Made by a program: the position numbers and the translations under genes. Below, one piece after another: positions 1 to 9,547 of a stretch of DNA of 64,000 bases. The DNA is taken from assembly GCA_036937835.1 (NCBI GenBank), contig CM072877.1, positions 4,803,501-4,867,500 on the forward strand, in the 5' to 3' direction. The stretch comes from Pampus argenteus. Taxonomy: Eukaryota > Chordata > Actinopteri > Scombriformes > Stromateidae. Under the pieces are notes generated by a model. It was not told where the DNA came from. It was given only the letters and a program-made list of their open reading frames with translations, and ran no database searches. Positions within the stretch are counted from its first letter, which is position 1, and the number at the start of each line of letters is the position of its first letter.

Positions 1-1880
1 ACGCAAGGCCCAGCGCCGGCAACGCTGGCCCCTGCGCCAGCAACGCTCGGCCCAGCACCAGCAACGCTCGGCCCAGCACCAGCAACGCTCGGCCCAGCAA
101 CGCACGGCCCAGCACCAGCAACGCACGGCCCAGCACCAGCCACGCTGGCCCCAGCGCCAGCAACGCACGGCCCAGCGCCAACAACGCACGGCCCAGCGCC
201 AACAACGCTCGGCCTAGCACCAGCCACGCTGGCCCCAGCAACGCACAGCCCAGCACCAGCAACGCACCGTCCAGCACCATGAACGCTCGGCCCAGCACCA
301 GCAACGCTGGCCCCAGTATCGACTGTGCCTCTTCAAGCAGAGGTGAGTGAGTTAGACAGATCAAGTTAGTATTTTTCTTTTTAGTACCAAAAATAAAATT
401 ATGATTAATCTAAGCATAAGAAGGGTTAAAGCTAGAAGTAGTGGTATTGGTAATATATTATTTATTAGAAAGATTACAGTGACCAGTAACTATATTGATG
501 CGTGCATTGTCATAGACTTGAAAATAATCTGAAACTCTCCTTTAAATAAATGAGTGGTCCTAATCTTTTAACTTTCAACAAGGAAACAAAGAAGTGCAAA
601 TGTTGAACTATTTTTTCATGATTAATCTAAGCATATGAAGGTTCAGAGTAGGAAGTAGTGGTATTAGTAATATATTAGTAGCAGTATTAGCAATATACAT
701 TTCTCATAGCTACTGTAGGCCTATAGCATTGCCAATAACTGTGTGTCTCTGTATTGAAGAAGAAACCCCCAAGAAGAGAAACGGGACCAGCCCCAGCAGT
801 GCCAACACCAACAATGCCAGCACCAGCAGCAAAAGAAAATCCATTGCTGAACAAGAGAACCCTAAGAAGAGATACAGGGCCAGTATCAGCACCAGTAGTA
901 ACCCCAGCACCAGCAGTGTCAGCACCAGCATTGCCAGCACCAGTAGTGCCACCAGCAGCAACCCCAGAACCAGCAGTACCAGCACCAACAATGCCAGCAC
1001 CAGCAGCAAAAGAAAAGCCATTGCTGAACAAGAGAACCCTAAGAAGAGTTACAGGGCCAGTATTAGCACCAGTAGTAACCCCAGCACCAGCAGCACCAAT
1101 GGTGCCAGCACCAGCAGCACTACCAGCAGCAACCCCAGCACCAGCAGTGCCAGCACCAACAATGCCAGCAACAGCAGTGCCAGCTCTAGCAACACCAGAG
1201 ACAGCAGCAAACGAAAAGTCATTGCTGAACAAGAGAGACCCAAGAAGAGATACAGGGTCAGTACCACCACCAGCAGTGCCACCAACACCAGCAGTGCCGG
1301 CACCAATAGTGCCAGCACCAGCAACGCTACCAGCAGCAACCCCAGCGCCAGCTGTGCCAGCACCAATAATGCCAGCACCAGCAGCGCTACCATCAGCAAC
1401 CCCAGCACCAGCAGTGCCAGCACCAGCATTGCCAGCACCAGCATCGGCATTGCCAACACCAGTAGTGCCACCAGCAGCATCCCCAGCACCAGCAATGCCA
1501 GCACCAACAATGCCAGCACCAGCAGTGCCAGTGCCAGCACCAGCATTGCCAGGACCAACAATGCCAGTACCAGTAGTGCCACCAGCAGCAACCCCAGCAA
1601 CAGCAGTGCCAGCACCAACAATGCCAGCAACAGCAGTGCCAGCTCTAGCAACACCAGAGACAGCAGCAAAAGAAAAGGCATTGCTGAACAAGAGAGACCC
1701 AAGAAGAGATACAGGGTCAGTACCAGCACCAGCAGTGCCACCAACACCAACCCCAGCACCAAATCTGAGGAGAAGCCCAGAAAAAAGAAGAGCTCAAAGC
1801 CCAACCAGAGCTCTTGCAGCTTTTCATCTTCAACAGGGAGGACTGGAATCACACTTCCCAAAGTGAACACCAGCAGTTAG
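1..1880 (+). CDS. Array gene, copy 0: 3' part only (low-complexity Ser/Thr/Asn-rich protein)
   Basis: This is the 3' end of an array gene whose start lies before the window. I do not recognise the family. Two exons are visible. The penultimate exon runs from base 1 to 342 and encodes Asn-Ala-Arg-Pro-Ser-Thr type repeats, ending at an AG|GTGAGT donor. The terminal exon runs from 760 to the TAG at 1878-1880. It encodes Ser/Thr/Asn-rich sequence with four basic cassettes of the type KRKxIAEQExPKKRYR and a tail SSSTGRTGITLPKVNTSS. The frame was chosen because both exons join in phase 1, as in the complete copies. Relative to those copies, the repeat exon has an in-frame deletion of 36 nt just before its donor, so the frame is kept. 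The basic cassettes suggest nuclear localisation; this is inference only. Confidence 0.55.
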
Positions 1881-2337
1881 ACAGATCAAGTGGGTATCTT
1901 TCTAAAGATTTGTCTTTTTAGTACCAAATATCTGCAGCTCCACCCTATCGGAGAAGCAGGTTGTGGAGAAATGTATTCTCCAAACAAATTTAAAGTCCAC
2001 CAGTGTAATCCCAAAACATGTAGCTTCAAAAATAAATCTGTATAATGTTAATTTTTCATGTTTTATTTTAAGTTAACTGCAGAAACATGTGTTCCAACAT
2101 GTTTAAATGATTTTTAAGCCAGCCATTTAAAAATCCTGAATTCCCTAGAACAATACTGTGGAGATGGTCTTGGTGTTCTCATTGGCAGCAGTGACTTTCG
2201 TTGTTTGCCTGTTAACATACTAATTAGACTTTCAGCAGCCATTATAATCTTTAATGTGTTTCCCCTACTTCATTCCAGACTGCCTCGACTTCTTGCATCT
2301 ATGCCTGAAGAAAAACCCAGAGGAACCACCACCAACA

Positions 2338-2533
2338 ACCCTACCCCTAATCCCTACCCCCCCCGCCCCCCCCCAAACCCCCTAACCCTAACCCCCCCTA
2401 ACCCTAACCCTACCCCTAATCCCTACCCCCCCCAAACCCCCCTACCCCTAATCCCTATCCCCCCCGCTCCCCCCAAACCCCCCTAACCCCCCCCTAAACC
2501 TAACCCTAACCCCCCCCTAACCCTACCCCCCAA
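2338..2533. repeat. C-rich degenerate CCCTAA (telomere-like) tract, copy 0 spacer
   Basis: The plus strand is almost purely C with scattered TA or TAA, made of CCCTAA, CCCCTAA and C-run variants. It resembles a degraded interstitial vertebrate telomere repeat, with TTAGGG on the minus strand. The complementary strand has many G runs, so quadruplex formation is plausible. Confidence 0.8.
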
Positions 2534-2780
2534 ACCCTCACCAAATAAAAAATAAAAATTACTAAGTAATGACTGTTTCATCTTCAAACATAAGATCTAA
2601 GTCTTCATTGTGATTAACATTAGCTACTGTTTAATATTCAAATACAATTAGAAGTATAATGCTGGTAGCTAACAGCTGAAAAAAATGCTCATGACTGAAA
2701 CAAGTTGTTTTCATACATAAATCTAATCAGACTTTATGCATTGCATTATCACAACATAAAACCTGACGTAAACTACCATA

Positions 2781-2880
2781 GCGAAAAAAGGGTTCCCAAA
2801 CTGGGACTCAAACGCCTGTCTCCCCGATCATGGAGGATGCATGGACTACTCCACCAATAATCCCAACTCTATATAGACAT
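2781..2880 (-). other. tRNA-like (SINE-type) fragment
   Basis: Read on the minus strand, the sequence has an A-box-like GGTGGAGTAGTCC and, about 40 nt later, a B-box-like GTTTGAGTCCC followed by GGGAACCC. The same block recurs at 10448-10547 and, diverged, at 22637-22740. It may be a tRNA-derived SINE head or a decayed tRNA. The identity is uncertain. Confidence 0.3.
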
Positions 2881-4620
2881 TTTAAAATGCACGAGAGACT
2901 TCCTGTCAGAACACCATGGAGAGCCGCTCCTGGCGCAAGAGTGTAAATATATATGGCGTAGGGAGCAGAAAAGGAATCAGAAACGATGAACTCTTTTGTG
3001 GAAAATTTACTCCACGAGGGCCTGAAGCTAACAGAAGATTTACCAGACCTGCAGATTGAAAGAGCACATCAGTCACCGGGTCCGCAACCGCTAATGGACG
3101 CACTGTCGCGCTGCAACAGAGTTAAGTTCATAAGTTTTAAAACAGTTCAGTTCAGAAACTTTTCAGTTTTGTTCCATTTCTTTCTGATAATAAAAATAAT
3201 TTTGCCGGAAAGGCAACATAAAGAGATATTATAGGAATGGCTGAAGGTAATGACATGTATAACTCATTATAAAGACAAAGAAATGCTGTAAATTGTCTAT
3301 GTTGGAATTTGTCTTTCTAAATAAAAGGTACATTTAAAAAAAATATATATATTTGTACCAAATAAATAACGTCCATTTGCTAATTCCAGAGAATTCTGGA
3401 TTCTGCATAGCATCCACCTATCCAGCCGTTCCACCAGTATGCACCCACTCTGTCTCCAGGCACAACAATGTTGTGCAATGTGCACTGTTGTAAAGTTGTT
3501 TTACTGTTAGTTTTACTTAAAACAGACACATTTATAGTTCAGGTTTAATAATGAAAATGAGAGAATAGCTTTTGCTGTCTTTAAATGTTAACTTTATTGT
3601 AAACATTATTGTTAACGTTATTACAGCTACTTGAAATACTCAAAATTGATTGGACTTAACCATTGAGTCCTGCTGTTTTGAATTTGAATAAAGATTCAGA
3701 TTACTTTATTCATTCCAAAAGTGAAATCAATTTGTCTGTCAGCTCATTTGCATACACTATATATAAATATGTATATATATATCTTCCAGTATGGCTCATT
3801 TGGTTCTCCAAGGAGAAATAAAGGAGCCATAAACTGAATTGAGATTAGCAAGGTATCTACCTTAAGTCTCACGTATGACTCCCTCTAATTACTGTCTCAC
3901 CTATTGCTCCTAGCGAATTTTAGGAGAAACATATGAGAAACATTTTAGACAAAATGGAAACTAAAATGAGGCTGACATGAGAATCTCGAATTTGTCTCTT
4001 GAGCTTTAGAAAAGCAAGCTTTGAGCAGTAAAATCTTCCTCTGGGCAGTCTGGCATCTGTGTTCTGAACCAACTAGACGATTTAGAGCAGCATGTTATGA
4101 TGAGCAGGTTTGCATACACTTCCCTATATAGGGGCCAATATGACCATTTATTTTTAAGATGGGTTTCATATGTTTCTTGCCATCTCAAAAATATATGTGC
4201 AAAATATTTCACTCTAATATTCAGTCTATAATTGTGGCTCTGAACCAAGCCTGTTTCTGATGGTAACAAGGTTGATGAGAGCTGTGAGACTGAAACAAAC
4301 ACATAAACGTGAGGCCTGTACAACCAAAACAATGAGCAGAAAGACACTGCAAGTTAATGATAAGTCTTTGTGGGTTGATCGCTATGAGGACCTCTGTTAC
4401 ATGTAGTCATATTTTCCATTTTAAATGTAAAAATACTACTAGTGAAGCTTTAGGTCAATTTGAGCAGAAGATTAGCCAACTATTGATATTGAGGATAAGC
4501 TCTGTATTGTAGTTATTATTACTACTACCATAACCATCCATTAAAAGTGCTGTTAACATTAAGTTTAAATGTAAATATCCCTGCCATGATTAGTTAGTGT
4601 TTCTGTGTGCACTTTTAATG

Positions 4621-4627
4621 TATAAAG
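4621..4627 (+). promoter_or_regulatory. TATA box of array gene copy A
   Basis: TATAAAG lies 190 bp upstream of the start codon at 4817 and is conserved in the next unit. No ATG lies between the expected cap site (about 30 bp downstream) and 4817, which supports that start. Confidence 0.5.
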
Positions 4628-4816
4628 TACTGGACGGTGTGCTGTATTATGACATCATAGAGGTTCCATTCCATCTGTGACTAATATTCTCACATTCTGT
4701 TGAACATACACATAAACTGAAAGACAGCGAGAGAGACCTGACAATATTGAAACAAGTTGCAGATATCACAGTGAATTTGTCAAAATATCCTTTTTGAAAG
4801 TACTTCAATCAACGTC

Positions 4817-7800
4817 ATGGATTTGTTGACTGACTCTACGAACCCTCTGGGAATTCAGAGGGATTTAGGTGAGACTCCTTTACATGACAACCCATGATGT
4901 GGATTTATATGGGAGTTTTGGCTCAAGTTTTTCTTCAAGGTTTTAACTCTTTAAGGATATTTATTTTCTAATGTATTATCTATGATTTGTGACTTTGTTG
5001 TAATTTACATGTAACAATGTCATCAACAAACATTTCAGCCTCTGCAGACACTCAGAGCAGTATTCAGAGTATGTTTTTTTTATGTCTCGCACTTCAAGTC
5101 AGTGTTGACCCCCTGAACCAACCAGAAGTTTTTTTTAGAACCAGTCTCAATATTTGGTTGGGATGGATTGATCTGACAGTGGCCAAAAATGTGGCAGTAT
5201 AGTTAGCGTATATTAAGATTTTCAATGGCTTCTTCTTTTATCTAGACAAGAGTAACAACACTGAGTCAGGCATTGTGGGGAAGATCAGCCCCAGTACCAG
5301 CAACGCCAGCACCAGCGGCACTGGCAAAAGTGCCAGTGACGCCGGCACTGGTGCCAGCATTGCCTGCACCAGTACCAACACTGCTGGCACGAGTAACAAC
5401 AACGCTGGCACAAGTACCAGCAATCACAAAGACAATGATGTGTCTGTGAAAAATGTCCAGAAGAATGTAAACTGGATATTCCCTAAAGAGTGGCAGAGAC
5501 CCTCAAAACCCAAGCAGAGTTCCTGTAACTCTTCATCTTCAACAGGGAAGACTGGAAGCACACTTCCCAAAGTGAACATCAGCAGAGGTGAGTGAAAATG
5601 TTGAACTATTTATTTAAGGTTCATGATTAATCTAAGGATAAGAAGGTTTAGAGTAGGAAGAAGTAGTATTAGTAATGTATTAGTAGCAGTATTAGCAATA
5701 TACATTTCTCATAGCTACTTTAGGCCTATAGCATCACCAATTACTGTGTGTCTTTCTGCAGCTGACCAGAAACAGCTTTTTAGAAACAGGTTCAATATTT
5801 GGTTGGGATGGATTGATCTGACAGTGGCCAAAAATATGCCAGTATAGTTATAGCGTATATTAAGATTTTCAATGTCTTCTTCTTTTATCTAGACGAGAGT
5901 AACAGCACTGAGTCAGGCATTGTGGGTGGTATCAGCCCCATTACCAGCAATGCCAGCAGCAGTACCAGCGGCGCCGGCAAAAATGCCAGCTACACTGGCA
6001 CCGGTGCCAGCATTGCCTGCATCAGTACCAACACTCCTGGCACCAGTAACAACAACGCTGGCACAAGTACCAGCAATGTCGACACCGGTACCAACAACGC
6101 TGACACCAGTACCAACAACGATGACAGTACCATCTACGTCGACACCAGCAGTACCAGTGCCATACAGTTGTTGATTGACTCTAGGGACCCTCTGGGACTT
6201 CAGAGGGATTTAGGTGAGACTCTTTTACATGATAACCCATGATGTGGATTTATATGGCTCCAGTTGTTCTTCAGGGTTTTAACTCTTCAAGTATATTTAA
6301 TGTATTACCTAATGTATGATCTATGATTCATGACTTTGTTGTAATTTACATGTAACAATGTCATCAACCAACATTTCGGCCTCAGAGCAGTTTTCAGAGT
6401 ATGTTTTTGTTCTGTCTCGCACTTCAAGTAAGTGTTGAGCCCCTGAACCAACCACAAGTTTTTTTGGGGGGAAATGGGTTCAATATTTGGTTGGGATAGA
6501 TTGATCTGACAGTGGCCAAAAATGTGTCAGTGTAGTTAGTGCAGATTAAGATATTCATTGGCTTCTTCTATTATCTAGACGAGATGTACAGAGCTGCGTT
6601 ACGCATCAGCCACAGCACGAGCAACGCTCGGCCCAGCACCAGCCACGCTGGCCCCAGCGCCAGCAACGCACGGCCCAGCGCCAGCAACGCTGGCCCCACC
6701 ACCAGGAACGCACGGCCCAGCACCGGCAACGCTCGGCCCAGCACCGGCTACGCTGGCCCTAGCACCAGCAACGCTGGCCCCAGCACCGGCAACGCATGGC
6801 CCAGCACCGGCAACGCTCGGCCCAGCACCTGCCACGCTGGCCCCAGCAACGCACGGCCCAGCAACGCACAGCCCAGCACCTGCCACGCTGGCCCCAGCAA
6901 CGCACGGCCCAGCAACGGCAACGCATGGCCGAGCACCGGCCACGCTGGCCCCAGCAACGCACGGCCCAGCACCGGCAATGCACGGCCCAGCAACGGCAAC
7001 GCATGGCCCAGCACCGGCAACGCTCGGCCCAGTACCAGCCACGCACGGCCCAGCACCAGCAATGCTCGGCCTAGCACCAGCTACGATCGACCTAGCACCA
7101 GCTACGCTCGGCCCAGCACCGGCAATGCACGGCCCAGCAACGGCAACGCATGGCCCAGCACCGGCAACGCTCGGCCCAGTACCAGCCACGCACAGCCCAG
7201 CACCAGCAATGCTCGGCCTAGCACCAGCTACGATCGGCCCAGCACCAGCTACGCTCGGCCCAGCACCTGCCACGCTGGCCCCAGCAACGCACGGCCCAGC
7301 AACGCACGGCCCAGTACCGGCAACGCACGGCCCAGCAACGGCAACGCTCAGCCCAGCACCAGCCACGCTGGCCCCAGCGCCAGCAACGCTCGGCCCAGCA
7401 CCAGCTACGCTCGGCCCAGCACCAGCAACGCTCGGCCCAGCACCTGCCACGCTGGCCCCAGCAACGCACGGCCCAGCACCGGCAATGCACGGCCCAGCAA
7501 CGGCAACGCATGGCCCAGCACCGGCAACGCTCGGCCCAGTACCAGCCACGCACGGCCCAGCACCAGCAATGCTCGGCCTAGCACCAGCTACGATCGACCT
7601 AGCACCAGCTACGCTCGGCCCAGCACCAGCAACGCTCGGCCCAGCAACGGCAACGCATGGCCCAGCACCGGCAACGCATGGCCCAGCACCGGCAACGCTC
7701 GGCCCAGTACCAGCCACGCACAGCCCAGCACCAGCAATGCTCGGCCTAGCACCAGCTACGATCGGCCCAGCACCAGCTACGCTCGGCCCAGCACCTGCCA

Positions 7801-9547
7801 CGCTGGCCCCAGCAACGCACGGCCCAGCAACGCACGGCCCAGCACCAGCCACGCTGGCCCCAGCGCCAGCAACGCACAGCCCAGCACCAGCAATGCACCG
7901 TCCAGCACCATGAACGCTCGGCCCAGCACCAGCAACGCTGGCCCCAGTATCGACTGTGCCTCTTCATCTTCAACAAGGAAGACTGCAAAGACAGCTAACA
8001 CAAGCAGAGGTGAGTGAGTTAGACAGATCAAGTTAGTATTTTTCTTTTTAGTACCAAAAATAAAATTATGATTAATCTAAGCATAAGAAGGGTTAAAGCT
8101 AGAAGTAGTGGTATTGGTAATATATTATTTATTAGAAAGATTACAGTGACCAGTAACTATATTGATGCGTGCATTGTCATAGACTTGAAAATAATCTGAA
8201 ACTCTCCTTTAAATAAATGAGTGGTCCTAATCTTTTAACTTTCAACAAGGAAACAAAGAAGTGCAAATGTTGAACTATTTTTTCATGATTAATCTAAGCA
8301 TATGAAGGTTCAGAGTAGGAAGTAGTGGTATTAGTAATATATTAGTAGCAGTATTAGCAATATACATTTCTCATAGCTACTGTAGGCCTATAGCATTGCC
8401 AATAACTGTGTGTCTCTGTATTGAAGAAGAAACCCCCAAGAAGAGAAACGGGACCAGCCCCAGCAGTGCCAACACCAACAATGCCAGCACCAGCAGCAAA
8501 AGAAAATCCATTGCTGAACAAGAGAACCCTAAGAAGAGATACAGGGCCAGTATCAGCACCAGTAGTAACCCCAGCACCAGCAGTGTCAGCACCAGCATTG
8601 CCAGCACCAGTAGTGCCACCAGCAGCAACCCCAGAACCAGCAGTACCAGCACCAACAATGCCAGCACCAGCAGCAAAAGAAAAGCCATTGCTGAACAAGA
8701 GAACCCTAAGAAGAGTTACAGGGCCAGTATTAGCACCAGTAGTAACCCCAGCACCAGCAGCACCAATGGTGCCAGCACCAGCAGCACTACCAGCAGCAAC
8801 CCCAGCACCAGCAGTGCCAGCACCAACAATGCCAGCAACAGCAGTGCCAGCTCTAGCAACACCAGAGACAGCAGCAAACGAAAAGTCATTGCTGAACAAG
8901 AGAGACCCAAGAAGAGATACAGGGTCAGTACCACCACCAGCAGTGCCACCAACACCAGCAGTGCCGGCACCAATAGTGCCAGCACCAGCAACGCTACCAG
9001 CAGCAACCCCAGCGCCAGCTGTGCCAGCACCAATAATGCCAGCACCAGCAGCGCTACCATCAGCAACCCCAGCACCAGCAGTGCCAGCACCAGCATTGCC
9101 AGCACCAGCATCGGCATTGCCAACACCAGTAGTGCCACCAGCAGCATCCCCAGCACCAGCAATGCCAGCACCAACAATGCCAGCACCAGCAGTGCCAGTG
9201 CCAGCACCAGCATTGCCAGGACCAACAATGCCAGTACCAGTAGTGCCACCAGCAGCAACCCCAGCAACAGCAGTGCCAGCACCAACAATGCCAGCAACAG
9301 CAGTGCCAGCTCTAGCAACACCAGAGACAGCAGCAAAAGAAAAGGCATTGCTGAACAAGAGAGACCCAAGAAGAGATACAGGGTCAGTACCAGCACCAGC
9401 AGTGCCACCAACACCAACCCCAGCACCAAATCTGAGGAGAAGCCCAGAAAAAAGAAGAGCTCAAAGCCCAACCAGAGCTCTTGCAGCTTTTCATCTTCAA
9501 CAGGGAAGACTGGAATCACACTTCCCAAAGTGAACACCAGCAGTTAG
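4817..9547 (+). CDS. Array gene, complete copy A: six-exon low-complexity protein, about 1,098 aa
   Basis: The family is not recognised. Inferred coding exons are 4817-4868, 5039-5068, 5246-5587, 5893-6213, 6579-8009 and 8427-9547. They sum to 1,099 codons including the stop. All junctions are GT-AG and all internal exons are phase 1 at both ends. Exon 1 starts MDLLTDSTNPLGIQRDL; no signal peptide is evident. Exons 3 and 4 are Ser/Thr/Asn/Gly/Ala-rich. Exon 5 (about 476 codons) is built from seven-residue repeats such as NARPSTS with variants NAGPSTS and NAWPSTG. Exon 6 is Ser/Thr/Asn-rich with four basic cassettes (KRKxIAEQExPKKRYR) and ends PKVNTSS. Exons 3, 5 and 6 share a Cys-Ser-rich SSST-x-KT tail. 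Exon 4 ends like exon 1 (DSRDPLGLQRDL). An AATAAA lies at 9698. The basic cassettes hint at a nuclear protein. Repeats are open in several frames, so frame choice rests on splice phase. Confidence 0.6.
5762..5847 (+). other. Possible alternative terminal exon in copy A
   Basis: A good acceptor (TGTGTCTTTCTGCAG) is followed by phase-1-compatible codons for DQKQLFRNRFNIWLGWIDL, continuing TVAKNMPV and a stop. The same segment occurs one unit later (13429-13514) and in the dead copy near 20365-20450. Partial versions lie in neighbouring introns (5128-5202, 6478-6536). It could be a short-isoform exon or simply a repeated piece of intron. Confidence 0.25.
6579..8009 (+). repeat. Coding minisatellite in exon 5 of copy A (21-nt unit)
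   Basis: The exon is made of 21-nt units close to AACGCTCGGCCCAGCACCAG, interspersed with 12- and 33-nt variants, all multiples of three. Higher-order blocks of several units are themselves repeated (about 6960-7260 and 7440-7800). The equivalent exon in copy B is 14246-15676. Confidence 0.9.

Larger units (their letters stand above)
1881..4620. other. Spacer between array gene copies; no gene seen
   Basis: This stretch contains the 3' flank of copy 0, with an AATAAA polyadenylation signal at 2031-2036. It also holds a C-rich CCCTAA-like tract, a tRNA-like fragment and AT-rich unique sequence leading to the next promoter. Short open frames here (for example 2986-3234 and 4006-4347) are repeated exactly in the next unit. 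They have no recognisable domain, and I see no splice context that would make them exons. Confidence 0.7.

Noticed and set aside
687..1691. 334-codon minus-strand open frame rich in Gly/Ala (also at 8354-9358 and, 641 codons long, at 16021-17946)
   Set aside because: It is antisense to the repeat exon. It lacks a credible start and splice context and is open only because of the repeat's codon composition.
754..1866. Ala/Pro/Val-rich plus-strand frame overlapping the terminal exon
   Set aside because: It does not match the phase-1 splicing of upstream exons, and it lacks the shared exon tail and the KKRYR cassettes in order.
2205..2486. 93-codon Pro-rich frame through the C-rich tract
   Set aside because: It is translation of CCCTAA-like DNA. 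It differs by frameshift between copies and has no exon boundaries.
6599..7852. 417-codon minus-strand Val/Ala/Gly frame in the repeat exon
   Set aside because: Shadow of the 21-nt repeat. No splice signals or homology.
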